A stretch of 64,000 bases of DNA, taken from NCBI RefSeq assembly GCF_029581195.1, contig NZ_CP120737.1:5681001-5745000 (forward strand), in the 5' to 3' direction. Positions 8,738-17,503 of this stretch are shown piece by piece (the stretch's first letter is position 1; every line of letters starts with the position of its first letter). Source of the stretch: Solwaraspora sp. WMMD791 (GTDB lineage: Bacteria; Actinomycetota; Actinomycetes; Mycobacteriales; Micromonosporaceae). The notes below the pieces were generated by a model. It did not search any database and had not been told where the DNA came from. It saw only the letters and a program-made list of their open reading frames with translations. The position numbers and the translations under genes are program-made.

Positions 8738-9261
8738 GGTGCCACCTCCACCCGGCGGGTCGCGAAATCGGCCAGCTCCGGCGCCACCTGACGCAGCCGC
8801 TGGAGCGCGTGCCGGGTCTGGCTCTTGACGGTCCCGACCCGGCAGCCGAGCAGGACCGCCGTGTCGGATTCGGTGCGGTCCTCGTAGAACCGGAGCACGA
8901 GCACCGCCCGCTGGCGTGGCGTCAGCCGGTCCAGGGCGGCCGCCAGCACCATCGCCAGTTCGGGCTCGGCCGGCGGCGGCGCGTGTGACTCCGGTACGTC
9001 GGCCACGAGCGTCTCGACGCCCCGGCTGCGCCTGCGCCGCCACCAGCTGACGAACTGCGTGTAGAGCACCCGGCGGACGTACGCGGCCGGTTCGTCGACC
9101 GTGCCCCAGCGGCGCACCATCCGGGCGAGCGCGGTCTGCACCAGGTCCTCGGCGTGGTGGCGGTCGCCGGTGAGCAGGTACGCCGCCCGGAACAGTCCGT
9201 CGCGCTCGCGGCGGACGAAGGCGTCGAACGCCTGGTGTGCCGTGTCGTGCTGGTGGGTCAC
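8734..9261 (-). CDS. SigE-family ECF RNA polymerase sigma factor
   Basis: 175 aa. Region 2 (LFRAAYLLTGDRHHAEDLVQTALARMVRRW) and region 4 (LTPRQRAVLVLRFYEDRTESDTAVLLGCRVGTVKSQTRHALQRL) are intact and joined by a short linker. The WWRRRR stretch in region 2.4 and the short length match the actinobacterial SigE-type (SigE70) ECF class. It heads a two-gene operon with the membrane propeller protein it is probably controlled by. Confidence 0.9.
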   Translation of the reverse strand: MTHQHDTAHQAFDAFVRRERDGLFRAAYLLTGDRHHAEDLVQTALARMVRRWGTVDEPAAYVRRVLYTQFVSWWRRRRSRGVETLVADVPESHAPPPAEPELAMVLAAALDRLTPRQRAVLVLRFYEDRTESDTAVLLGCRVGTVKSQTRHALQRLRQVAPELADFATRRVEVAP

Positions 9262-9322
9262 GGTGCCTCCCTCAGCCGGTATGACGCCGGCCGGTACCGC
9301 GTTGGAGGGAAGCCGGCGGGGT

Positions 9323-9982
9323 TCAGCCGTCGTGCCGGTCGGTCGGCAACGGCTCCGGTAGCCCGTCGATCCGGTCAGTCAGGTCGAGGATGTCCGGTAC
9401 GGCGTCCAGCACGGTGACCTCCACCAGTGCGCCATCGCGGCCATGCCGGCGGCGGTACTCGTCGTAGGGGTAGTCGGCGATCGGCAGCCACGACCGGTGT
9501 CCCCGTACGGGGTGGTTCTTCTGTGTCACCGCCCCGGAGTTGAGCCGGCACAGTTCAATCCGTGGGCCGTGCCGCTCGACGAGGGCGCGGGTGTCGACGT
9601 GCAGGACGATCTGCTTCTCGGCGCGGTACTCCTTCGCCTGGCGCAGCCGGTCCAGCCGCTGCGGGGTGGCCCAGAAGAAGACCCGGGAGTTGATGGCCGC
9701 GAGGTACTCGGCCAGCGAGGAGCCCGGATCGATCTTCTCAGCGAGGAACTTCATCGGCTTCTGGTCGCGGATCACCGCCGGCGGCAGGCCGGGCGCACGC
9801 AGGACGGTGGACTGCCTGCGGGGTGCGTTCAGGAGCCGGTCCCGTTCGTCCGCGTCGAGGCCGAACAGTTCGATCAGGCGTTGCGTGGACAGCAGACCGT
9901 GCCGTTGCACCGATGACCACGCCGCCGCCGACATCGTGTGGAAGACCTGCGGATGGCGGGCGATGAGTTCCTTGGCGTCCAT
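9323..9982 (-). CDS. DUF7002-like protein, possible ADP-ribosyltransferase fold
   Basis: 219 aa; ATG 9982 begins MDAKELIARHPQVFHTMSAAAW. Recognisable blocks are VFHTM...WSSVQRHGLLST (13-32), LNAPRRQSTVLR, INSRVFFWATPQRLDRL, LCRLNSGAV, and a terminal LVEVTVLDAVPDI. The order matches what I recall of DUF7002. The FHTM/GLLST opening and late Glu-containing strand also recall DarT-type ADP-ribosyltransferases, but that is inference. It stands alone between two sigma operons. Confidence 0.55.
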   Translation of the reverse strand: MDAKELIARHPQVFHTMSAAAWSSVQRHGLLSTQRLIELFGLDADERDRLLNAPRRQSTVLRAPGLPPAVIRDQKPMKFLAEKIDPGSSLAEYLAAINSRVFFWATPQRLDRLRQAKEYRAEKQIVLHVDTRALVERHGPRIELCRLNSGAVTQKNHPVRGHRSWLPIADYPYDEYRRRHGRDGALVEVTVLDAVPDILDLTDRIDGLPEPLPTDRHDG

Positions 9983-10045
9983 GCCTGGGCATGATGCCGC
10001 ACGTCCGTGGCTACGGAGCCGACGAGTCCTTTCGGTAGGACGTGT

Positions 10046-10080
10046 GACGGCCACCCGCCCGGCGGTGAGGGGCGGCCGTC
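10046..10080 (-). terminator. Hairpin after the second sigma operon
   Basis: GACGGCC (10046-10052) pairs with GGCCGTC (10074-10080), with a further CCGCC/GGCGG helix inside. It lies about 45 bp beyond the stop at 10124 of the leftward gene. There is no U tract, as is usual in high-GC actinobacteria. Confidence 0.5.
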
Positions 10081-10083
10081 GCC

Positions 10084-10119
10084 GTTGCGGAGGAGGTTGC
10101 GGAGGAGGTTGCGGAGGAA
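10084..10119. repeat. 12-bp tandem repeat, three copies
   Basis: Three adjacent copies of GTTGCGGAGGAG (the last ends in A) sit between the stop codon at 10124 and the terminator hairpin. No coding function is apparent. Confidence 0.9.
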
Positions 10120-10123
10120 CTTG

Positions 10124-11257
10124 TCAGGGGACCGCGGTGCCCACTTCGATCCAGGTGCTGTCGTCGTGCACGTTCCCGACAGAGATGCCGTCGAGGATCT
10201 TCGTCATCTCGGCGTTCGACAGCCGACCACTGCTGGCAACCTGCACGTTCACGCTGTCGTCCGCGTACCACCTGTTGCAGAATCCGACGAGACAGGTGAT
10301 TCCGGGCGACGGCTTCTGGTTGGAGTTCTCCGCCGGCCCGACGTAGATGAAGAAACTACCCGGCGGTCCTTCGTCCAGCCCCGTACCGTACGGCTCGGTG
10401 AGGCCGGTGGTCGGCTGGGCCGGACTGCTGAACAGCAGACCCGCGTAGTCACCGTTGCGAGCGGACGCGATTCCGTTCAGACCGGTCATCGTGTGCATCG
10501 CCGCCTCGTCCAGGCTGTATCCGGGCGGCACGTAGTCCATCGTGATCGGAACCGTCGCCGGCGTCGGTGGGGCGGGGCGCCATCCGGCGGCCAGGTCGCG
10601 CAGATCCTCCGCCGACGGCATGCTCGCGTTGTCCGACATGGAGTCGATCACCGCCCAGGCGTTCTCGGCGTACTCCCAGGCCAGGGTCCGGTACGCCGCC
10701 CAGTTCAGCCATCGTCTGTTGAGTTCGAGACCGGGGCGGCCGGCGACCGTCACGCTCTGCGCGTCGACGAGCGTCGTGGGGTCGTACGCGCCGGGCCGGT
10801 AGACCGTCAGATAGGCGTGCAAGCTCGGCTCGTCCCGCCAGGGGTTCAGCCCCGAGTCCCCCTTCTCCGACATGTCGTTGGTTGTCATGCCGTCCGCGTA
10901 CACCCTGGTGAGCTGGTAGGCGGTCGACACGATGACCGGGTCCGCGACCCGCAGCTTCCCGACCCGGTAGCCGGTGAAGGTGTAGGTGAACGGTGGCCCC
11001 GGCACCGCGGCGGCCTGGGCCGCACCCGCTGCCTCGCCGACCGGGTCGCCGGTGACCGGTGGGGACGCCCCGCCGAGCAGCGACGGTGCCATGACGGCCG
11101 CCGCGACGCCGGCCGCGGCCGGCGTCGCGGCGGCCGTCAGCCAACCGAACCTGCGACGACGCTGGGCACGCCGCCCCGATTCGACGATGTCGTCAACGCT
11201 GTAGCGCGGCGGTGGTGACTCTGACGTCGCAAGATCCACCAGATCCTGCATTCGCAT
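10124..11257 (-). CDS. Membrane-anchored partner of a second SigE-type sigma factor
   Basis: 377 aa from ATG 11257, chosen because GAGGAG lies 7 nt upstream; other in-frame ATGs are at 11272 and 11251. A short cytosolic head (MQDLVDLATSESPPPRYSVDDIVESGRRAQRRRR) and one membrane segment near residues 38-58 precede a roughly 310-residue outside domain with no family I recognise. That domain contains a short CLVGFCNRWY cysteine pair near the end. It overlaps the sigma gene by 65 bp. By analogy with neighbouring pairs it is an anti-sigma or sensor protein (inference). Confidence 0.7.
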   Translation of the reverse strand: MRMQDLVDLATSESPPPRYSVDDIVESGRRAQRRRRFGWLTAAATPAAAGVAAAVMAPSLLGGASPPVTGDPVGEAAGAAQAAAVPGPPFTYTFTGYRVGKLRVADPVIVSTAYQLTRVYADGMTTNDMSEKGDSGLNPWRDEPSLHAYLTVYRPGAYDPTTLVDAQSVTVAGRPGLELNRRWLNWAAYRTLAWEYAENAWAVIDSMSDNASMPSAEDLRDLAAGWRPAPPTPATVPITMDYVPPGYSLDEAAMHTMTGLNGIASARNGDYAGLLFSSPAQPTTGLTEPYGTGLDEGPPGSFFIYVGPAENSNQKPSPGITCLVGFCNRWYADDSVNVQVASSGRLSNAEMTKILDGISVGNVHDDSTWIEVGTAVP

Positions 11258-11783
11258 CGGCCCACTCCTCATGCTCCGTAATCCCTTCCAGGACCACTCC
11301 TTCGGCGGCGAGAGCCGCCTGTAGCTTCGCCAGGCCCCTGGCCGTCTGGCTCCGGACCGTGCCAGCGCGTACGCCGAGGACCTTTCCCGCGTCCTCGGCG
11401 GTCAGGTCGAGGTAGAACCGCAGTATCAGCACGGCCCGTTGGCGGACCGGCACCGCGCGCAGCGCCGTACGGATCCGAATCCGGTCGTCGACGGCTCCAC
11501 TCGGGTCGGCGTGGGGGAGATCGGGCATGACATCTCCCACCAGCCGTTCACGGCGCCACCACGGCCGACGGACCTCGTCGATCGCGGCCCGGATGACCAT
11601 GGTCCGGGCGTAGCTGTCCGGGTGGTCGAGGCGTCCCCAGCGCGGATACAGCTTCGACAGTGCGTTGGCGACCGCGTCCTCGGCGGCGTGCCAGTTCCCG
11701 CAGGTCAGGAACGCCAGGTTCCGCAGCGCGCCCATCCGGGACGCCACGAACTCACGGAATTCATCTTCGTCCTCTGGTGTCAC
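11193..11783 (-). CDS. SigE-family ECF RNA polymerase sigma factor
   Basis: 196 aa. Region 2 (NLAFLTCGNWHAAEDAVANALSKLYPRW) and region 4 (VPVRQRAVLILRFYLDLTAEDAGKVLGVRAGTVRSQTARGLAKL) are complete. The C-terminal 35 residues after GLAKLQAAL are not conserved-looking and are the part overlapped by the downstream gene, suggesting the stop codon has drifted. It is the first gene of a two-gene leftward operon. Confidence 0.88.
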   Translation of the reverse strand: MTPEDEDEFREFVASRMGALRNLAFLTCGNWHAAEDAVANALSKLYPRWGRLDHPDSYARTMVIRAAIDEVRRPWWRRERLVGDVMPDLPHADPSGAVDDRIRIRTALRAVPVRQRAVLILRFYLDLTAEDAGKVLGVRAGTVRSQTARGLAKLQAALAAEGVVLEGITEHEEWADANAGSGGSCDVRVTTAALQR

Positions 11784-11849
11784 CGGGCTGCTCCCTCCGA
11801 TGGTGACAGGACGGTCGCGGCCCGCCAGAACGCTGCACGCCGCGCCGAA

Positions 11850-12841
11850 ATGTGCGCGATCAGACTGCGTACCGCCGCTCTGGCCGCGACCGCCATCCTC
11901 GCCGCCGGGTCGCCCGCGGCCGCGACCGGCGTCGCCCAGGCGGCCCGACCACAGCCCCGACCACAGCCCCGACCACAGCCCCGACCGGGGCCGTGACCGA
12001 GGCCGTGACCGCGAACCCGGCGGCGGGCCCGGCCAGCCGGTCGGCGACCAACCCCTACGTCGGCCCCAACGACCTGCCCCGGTACAAAGCGGAGTTCGTC
12101 GACCCGATCGCCGACATCCTCAGCCGGCCGGCCAGGACCTGCGGATCGTGGCGGTGATCGAACCGCACTCGCTGCCGTACCTGGTCACCCACACCGGCTG
12201 GCGCTACGAAGCGACCCCGCTCTGCGACACGATGCTGGCCAACGGCGGCTACGTCGACGGCGCCGGCTACGCGCTCGCGACCCTCAGTGCGTTGCCGAAC
12301 GTGTCGAACTACCTCGACATGGCACACCACGGGGCGATCGGCTGGGAGGAGAACCTGGCCTCCACCATCGACCTGCTGATCCACGCCGCCACCGCCGCTG
12401 GCGGCACCCTGGCCGCCGTACGCGGCGTCGTCACCAACACCGCCAACTACGCGCCGTTGCGGGAACCGTTCATTCCGATGACCCCCGCCGTACACCTACT
12501 CGCGCTGGATCGACTGGAACCCGTACAACGACGAACTGTCGTTCGCCAGCGCGATGCGCGGCCGGCTGGTCGCGGCCGGCTTCGACCCGGACATCGGCGT
12601 CGTGGTCGAGACCTCCCGCAACGGCTGGGGCGGCCCGACCCGCCCGACCGGCCCGTCCACGTCACCGAACCGGGACGTCTTCGTCGACCAGTCCCGCATC
12701 GACCGGCGCTTCAGCAAGGCCAGCTACTGCAACCAGACCGGCGCCGTGCTCGGCGAGCGGCCGACCGCCGCGCCGGCCGCCGGCGACTGGTTCCCGGCCC
12801 AGTTCCAGCAACTGATGCAGTACGCCTACCCGCCACTGTGA
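11850..12841 (+). pseudogene. Decayed GH6 cellulase/cellobiohydrolase
   Basis: Homology to glycoside hydrolase family 6 is spread over three frames. A signal peptide starts at ATG 11850 (LRTAALAATAILAAG). Then come the mature start SATNPYVG and YKAEFVDPIADIL in a second frame, IVAVIEPHSLPYLV...NVSNYLDMAHHGAIGW...NTANYAPLREPF in a third, and back to WIDWNPYNDELSFASAM...TSRNGWGGPTRPTG...DQSRIDRR...FPAQFQQLMQYAYPPL. Frames switch near 11945-11986, 12131-12145 and 12478-12490. The early catalytic-Asp region (between NPYVG and the YKAEF block) and the late KPPGESDG-type region are both missing. The gene once encoded a secreted cellulase and cannot now make a working enzyme. Confidence 0.85.
11945..11986. 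repeat. 12-bp tandem repeat at a frameshift
   Basis: Three copies of CCGACCACAGCC plus six bases of a fourth lie between the signal peptide and the mature part of the GH6 pseudogene, in its former Thr/Pro-type linker. The reading frame changes across the repeat, so slippage here is a plausible first lesion. Confidence 0.9.
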
Positions 12842-12917
12842 CGCCGACGCCGCTGCCGGCCAGTACAGGTGGCTCAGGCCGGTCCGCCTGGCAAGGCTCG
12901 CTCCGGGTCCAGCTCGT

Positions 12918-13814
12918 TCATGTGCGCGACCCGCGCAGTGTGGTTGCCAGCCAGTCCGCGCTCCGTTGCAGGATCTCCGGTAGGTGGTTGGACAGGATTT
13001 CGTAGTGTTCGCCCGGGTACTCGATCAACACTTTGGGTTCGGGTACGCGGTCGTACATCGCCTTGGCCTCGTCGACCGGTGCCACGGTGTCCTGCTCGGC
13101 GAGCACCATGAGCAGCGGCTGGGTGATGCGTTCGGCGTAGGCGGTCACTTCCATCTCGAAGAGGTAGTCGAGGGTGGAGAGCGTGATCGCGTTGCGGAAG
13201 CTCGGAACGTTCTTGAGCATCTGCTCCACGAACTCGATTCCGGCATGGTCGGAGAACATCACGGGGTCGTCCGGGGCCGGGATACCGTGCAGCCGCATGA
13301 CCTGCGCGGGTTCGCCGCGATACTGGGCTTCGCGGTCCGCCGGGATGCGTGCCTCCAACTGGGCCATGGTATCGGCGGGCTGCAGCCGGCGGGCGGAGAT
13401 GCCACTGACCGGTGGGATCAGCACGACCGAGGCTCGGACCCGTTTGTCGAGGGCGGTGACGAACAAGGTGTTGGCGCCGCCGATGCTGATGCCCCAGAGA
13501 CCGATCCGGTCACCGTCGACGAGGGGGTGCATGCGCAGCCAGGTGATCACGTGCCTGAGGTCGCGGCACTGCCGCCAGGGGTCGAACTGCTGCCGTGGTT
13601 CGCCGTCGCTGAGGCCGGTGTTGCGGTGGTCGTAGGCAAGGCAGGCGATACCGGCGTCGGTGAACGGTGTGACGAGCGGGTACATGGACTCCGCTGGGCC
13701 GCCGAGACCTCCCTGCAGGACCACGACGGGATAGGGCCCGTCGCCGTCGGGAGGGAACAGCCGGCCACGCAGGGTGACACCTTCGGCGTCGATCTCGACG
13801 TCGTGAGCTGTCAT
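12918..13814 (-). CDS. Alpha/beta hydrolase (acyl-peptide/dienelactone-hydrolase-like)
   Basis: 298 aa. An N-terminal beta-rich region (GVTLRGRLFPPDGDGPYPVVVLQGGLGG) precedes the nucleophile GISIGG near residue 110, LAEQDTVAPVDEAK (acid) near 240 and GEHYEIL (His) near 272. The layout is that of DLH/X-Pro-like hydrolases with a lid. Its ATG overlaps the stop of the upstream FAD monooxygenase (ATGA), so they form an operon and may act in sequence on the same compound, oxidation then ester or lactone opening (inference). Confidence 0.85.
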   Translation of the reverse strand: MTAHDVEIDAEGVTLRGRLFPPDGDGPYPVVVLQGGLGGPAESMYPLVTPFTDAGIACLAYDHRNTGLSDGEPRQQFDPWRQCRDLRHVITWLRMHPLVDGDRIGLWGISIGGANTLFVTALDKRVRASVVLIPPVSGISARRLQPADTMAQLEARIPADREAQYRGEPAQVMRLHGIPAPDDPVMFSDHAGIEFVEQMLKNVPSFRNAITLSTLDYLFEMEVTAYAERITQPLLMVLAEQDTVAPVDEAKAMYDRVPEPKVLIEYPGEHYEILSNHLPEILQRSADWLATTLRGSRT

Positions 13815-15130
13815 GGTTGGGCTCCAGACTCTTCAACGGGACGGGGTGAGGTGGCGAAGCTCGCCCTACGGTCCTCGAGGGCCTTGCGAGCGAGATTGAC
13901 CGGCCCGACAAGTCGGGCCAAGCGGATGAGGCCGAGCGGGGTGAAGCCGGAGGCGGCACCCTCCCGTGTGATGGCCTTCCGCAGGATCGGATAGTCGTAG
14001 TCGCGCATCTGCTGTTCGTAGGCGGCGACGGCGCGTACGAGGGCGGGACCGGAGTCGGGAGCCTCGGCGAGCCGTTCGGCCAGCAGAGCGGCGTCGCGCA
14101 GGGCGAGGTTGGCGCCGGCCCCCAGGCTGGGCGGCATCGCGTGGATCGCGTCACCAAGCAGGGTGACCCGGCCGGAAGGCCAGGGTGGGATCGGCTCGAG
14201 GTATCGCATTGCGGTGACGAACATGTCGCTCTCGGGCGCACGCTCTACCAGGCCGACCACATCGGGATGCCAGCCTTCGACCTGGGCGCGCATCGCTCGT
14301 CGCAGGTCGGACTGGGCGGCCGTGTCCAGGTCGATGCCGAGCCGGTCAGTGACGACTCGCGGCACCGACGCGCCGAGCATCATGTACGGCTCGATGGGCG
14401 ACAGTTCGACCTGCGGGGCGAATCGGGCGGTCGCTTCCTGGTACGGCATCCGGGGCTGGAACGCGCCAAGTGCGAGGACACCGTTGTCCAACAGCAGCCG
14501 ACTGAAGATCACCACGAATCCGTCGAACAGTTGTCCTTGCAGGGTCTGGGCGATGTCGTCGGTCAGCGGGGATCGGCCGTAGATCGCGCGGAGGCCCGTG
14601 TCCATGGTGCGGATCTGCGGCAGCATCTGCCGCCGGATCGGTGAGTTGACGCCGTCCGCGGCCACCAGCAGGTCCCCTTCGGCCGTGGACCCGTCCTCGA
14701 GCAGGACCGCGACGCGGTCACCGCGTTCCTCGTAGCCGGTGACCGTCGCGGCCTCGATCACGTTTGACAGCCCGGCGGAGAGGATCTGGCGCAGGGTCCA
14801 GCGGTGGACCGCGGTGTGTCGCAGCGCGCCGACGTTGGGTGGCCCGATGTGCGGGCGTGCGCCCAAGGTCCGGAGCTGCTCGTCGAGCATCAGAAACTGC
14901 TCCCGGCGCGGGTCGGCCCGCGAGGTGTGCTGGTACAGCTGATACAGGTCGGGCGGTAGCAGGGCCTGGAGAGCGTTGCCGCCGTCAGCGTTCATATGCA
15001 GGCGGTACCCGGCGTTTCCGCCTGTGAGGTTGCGCTCGAAGAGGCGGACATCGAAGCCGTGTCGGGTCAGGCCCTGCGCCAGGGCCAGTCCACCGATCCC
15101 TCCGCCGGAGATCAGAACCTGTGCGTTCAC
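13811..15130 (-). CDS. FAD-dependent aromatic-type monooxygenase
   Basis: 439 aa. GTG 15130 is preferred to the upstream ATG at 15157 because AGGAGG lies 5 nt before it and the protein then opens directly with the FAD fold. The dinucleotide motif is ISGGGIGGLALAQGL (6-20); DGVNSPIR is near 160 and the second FAD motif LLGDAIHAMPPSLGAGANLALRDA near 325. It belongs to the PHBM-like class A flavin monooxygenases that hydroxylate aromatics or polyketides with NAD(P)H and oxygen. It is opposite a TetR gene with three operator copies between. Confidence 0.88.
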   Translation of the reverse strand: MNAQVLISGGGIGGLALAQGLTRHGFDVRLFERNLTGGNAGYRLHMNADGGNALQALLPPDLYQLYQHTSRADPRREQFLMLDEQLRTLGARPHIGPPNVGALRHTAVHRWTLRQILSAGLSNVIEAATVTGYEERGDRVAVLLEDGSTAEGDLLVAADGVNSPIRRQMLPQIRTMDTGLRAIYGRSPLTDDIAQTLQGQLFDGFVVIFSRLLLDNGVLALGAFQPRMPYQEATARFAPQVELSPIEPYMMLGASVPRVVTDRLGIDLDTAAQSDLRRAMRAQVEGWHPDVVGLVERAPESDMFVTAMRYLEPIPPWPSGRVTLLGDAIHAMPPSLGAGANLALRDAALLAERLAEAPDSGPALVRAVAAYEQQMRDYDYPILRKAITREGAASGFTPLGLIRLARLVGPVNLARKALEDRRASFATSPRPVEESGAQP

Positions 15131-15183
15131 CACGGCCTCCTGTGTCGCCTGCGGCATGGTCCGTTACGGCAACGTAAATCACC

Positions 15184-15231
15184 AGACACTTGTCTGTCAA
15201 CGGACACATGTCTGTAAACAGACAGGTGTCC
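15184..15231. promoter_or_regulatory. Three phased copies of a TetR-type operator
   Basis: AGACACTTGTCT (15184-15195), GGACACATGTCT (15202-15213) and AGACAGGTGTCC (15220-15231) are RGACA-NN-TGTCY palindromes repeated at exactly 18 bp. The third overlaps the expected -35 region of the TetR gene, whose -10 TAACCT is at 15245-15250. The array also covers the upstream region of the monooxygenase operon. Confidence 0.75.
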
Positions 15232-15256
15232 AGTGAGGTTTGGGTAACCTACGGGG

Positions 15257-15877
15257 GTGACAGCGTCTAACCGATCAGCAGCCGCGTCCCCCGACGCTGC
15301 CCAGCCGTCCCTGCGCGACCAGCGCAAGCAAAGCACTCGCGACCAGATCATCGCGGCTGCCCGCGACGCGTTCACCCAGGACGGATACCGCAGCACCACC
15401 ATCAGCGAGATCGCCCGGCGAGCCAGAGTCGGCCGGGCGACCTTCTATATGCACTTCTCCGGCAAGGCCGAGCTGGCCGACGAGATCGCCCGCTCGATCA
15501 ACCCGGTGATGGCGCGCCACCTCAGGTCGCTGGCCGACGAGCCCCCGACCCTCGATCGGATCGAGCGATGGCTGACCGAGCTGGTCCAGCTTTTGCGCTC
15601 CCTCGGCCCCATTCCCGCCGTGGTGAACGAGGCCGTCGGCTACAACCGCGTGCTCGCGAGAGTCATGATGGATTCGTTGCGTGAGATTGCCGACCGGTTG
15701 GCCGACGATCTCACTCGGGCCGGGCACCTCCCCGACGACCCGGACCGCGGGCAACTCGCTGCGTTGCTCCTGGCCACCGCTGATCTCGCCGGCCTCATGT
15801 TCGGACCCGAGCCCGAACCCTCCGACGCGCAGAATCTGGCCGACCTCGCCCGGCTCTGGCACCGGGTGCTCCACTGA
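15257..15877 (+). CDS. TetR-family transcriptional regulator
   Basis: 206 aa from GTG, with TAACCT ending 6 nt upstream (leaderless). The TetR HTH is clear (TRDQIIAAARDAFTQDGYRSTTISEIARRARVGRATFYMHFSGKAEL), after a 25-residue disordered head. The C-terminal domain resembles TetR_C proteins with PAVVNEAVGYNRVLARVMMDSLREIADRL. It probably represses itself and the divergent monooxygenase-hydrolase operon through the triple operator. Confidence 0.9.
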   Translation: MTASNRSAAASPDAAQPSLRDQRKQSTRDQIIAAARDAFTQDGYRSTTISEIARRARVGRATFYMHFSGKAELADEIARSINPVMARHLRSLADEPPTLDRIERWLTELVQLLRSLGPIPAVVNEAVGYNRVLARVMMDSLREIADRLADDLTRAGHLPDDPDRGQLAALLLATADLAGLMFGPEPEPSDAQNLADLARLWHRVLH

Positions 15878-16009
15878 GCATCGGTCGAGGGGGTGCCGAG
15901 ATGTCAACGACTGGCGACGTACCCGATGCGGACACCTCGCCTGCGCGCGGCGCTACTCCGGCACGGACACAGGCAGAACGGGTGCCCCGTCGCGCCGCAG
16001 AGGATCGCG

Positions 16010-17407
16010 TCAGGCGGCAGGGCGAGAACCTGGTACGGCCAGCGCGGCGAGCGCCGCAGCGGCCATGACCGCCGCCGAGACGACGAAGGCGACTGCGTAG
16101 CCGGACTCGGCCGGCACGGACGTGCCGGCTACCAGGGCCGACGTCACGATCACCGGCCCCGCTTGGGCACCGAGCGCCCCGCCGATCGTGCGCATGATGG
16201 TGTTGACGCCGGTGGCCACGCCGGTCTCCTGCGGCTGGACGGCGGAAACGACGAGGTTGATCACCGAGGAGAAGGAGAAGCCGACGCCGATACCGATGAT
16301 GCCGGCACCGGTCGCGATGGCCCACGCGGAGTCGAGTCCCGCAGCGATCACGACGAAGCCGGCCAGGCTGATCACGCAGGCCGCCACGAGCGTGCTCTTG
16401 AAACCGGTACGGGCACCGAGCCGCCCGGCGGCGGGACCGGCGATCAGCATCGTGACCGCCATCGGCAGCAGGAACAGCCCGGACCCGGTCGGCGTGGCAC
16501 CGAATCCATAGCCTGCGTCGGTTGGCGTCTGGACGAACTGCGGGACCAGGCTGAACGCGCTGTAAAGTCCGGAGCCGATGAGCAGGGCGACGAGGTTCGC
16601 GCCCAGCACCGACCGCCGTCCCAGCATCGACAGGTCGATCAGTGGCTCGTCGACGCGTCGCTCGACCACTGCGAACACCGCGAGCGCCACGGCACCGGAC
16701 ACGACGAGTGCGGCGGTGGCAGGCAGCGACCACGTCCGGGCCTGGCTGATCGCGAGGAGCACCGCAGCCAGTCCGGCCGTCACCAGGATCGCGCCCAGCC
16801 AGTCGATCTGGCCGGGGAACCGGGTCGGGGTCTCGCTGATCGACGTCGCGATGGCGGCGAACGCGATCGTGACGGCGATCAGGCTGATCCAGAAGATCCA
16901 TGGCCAGCCGAGGTGGTCCAGGATCGGGCCGGCGACGACAAGTCCGATGCCGAACCCGATGCCGAAGGTGGCGCTGATCGTACCGATGACCACGGGCACC
17001 CGGTCGCGGTCGAACATGTCTCGCACCAGGCCGAACGCGAGCGGGAAGGTGGCCGCGCCGAGTCCCTGGACGGCCCGGCCGGCGATCAGCGTCCCCGCCT
17101 CGGCGGCGAGGGCCGACGTGAGCGTTCCGAGCCCGAGGAGGGCGAGGCTGACCAGCATCAGCCGCTTCTTGCCGAACATGTCGCCGAGCCGTCCGAGCAG
17201 GACCGCGCCGACCGACGAGGTCAGCAGGAACGCGCTGAGCACCCAGGACATGGTCGAGGGCGATGCGCGGAACTCGGTACGCAGTTCCGGTAGCGCGGGA
17301 ATCACCATTGTCTGCAGGAGCGAGAACGACAGCACCGCGCACAGCAGGGCGGCAAACGCTCCACGGGGCGACCGGAGTCGTTGTCGGGTCACATCAGGAG
17401 GGGTCAC
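16010..17407 (-). CDS. MFS drug exporter (DHA2 type)
   Basis: 465 aa, about 14 membrane helices. Motif A is GRLGDMFGKKRL near residue 73, and motif C-like glycine-rich GFGIGLVVAGPILDHLGW is near 150. These match proton-driven EmrB/QacA-type drug:H+ antiporters. The GTG at 17407 lacks a good ribosome site; another GTG 15 bp inside is possible. It follows the leftward hydrolase at 17504-18220 but a hairpin terminator lies between, so it may be only weakly co-transcribed. Confidence 0.88.
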   Translation of the reverse strand: MTPPDVTRQRLRSPRGAFAALLCAVLSFSLLQTMVIPALPELRTEFRASPSTMSWVLSAFLLTSSVGAVLLGRLGDMFGKKRLMLVSLALLGLGTLTSALAAEAGTLIAGRAVQGLGAATFPLAFGLVRDMFDRDRVPVVIGTISATFGIGFGIGLVVAGPILDHLGWPWIFWISLIAVTIAFAAIATSISETPTRFPGQIDWLGAILVTAGLAAVLLAISQARTWSLPATAALVVSGAVALAVFAVVERRVDEPLIDLSMLGRRSVLGANLVALLIGSGLYSAFSLVPQFVQTPTDAGYGFGATPTGSGLFLLPMAVTMLIAGPAAGRLGARTGFKSTLVAACVISLAGFVVIAAGLDSAWAIATGAGIIGIGVGFSFSSVINLVVSAVQPQETGVATGVNTIMRTIGGALGAQAGPVIVTSALVAGTSVPAESGYAVAFVVSAAVMAAAALAALAVPGSRPAA

Positions 17408-17450
17408 ACCAGGTCCGTTTCGCGTGTGCTGAGCGGTGACTGTCGCCGAT

Positions 17451-17494
17451 GGCCGCCCTGCCTACGCGCGACGCCAGGGTAGGCAGGGGCGGCC
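17451..17494 (-). terminator. Hairpin between hydrolase and MFS genes
   Basis: GGCCGCCCTGCCTAC (17451-17465) pairs with 17479-17494 (GTAGGCAGGGGCGGCC) with a single bulged base and a 13-nt loop. It sits just after the hydrolase stop at 17504. Confidence 0.65.
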
Positions 17495-17503
17495 GTGCGG
17501 CGG

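Noticed and set aside
10084-10119. CRISPR array (also considered for the other tandem repeats)
   Set aside because: Units are directly adjacent without spacers, and no cas genes are in the window.
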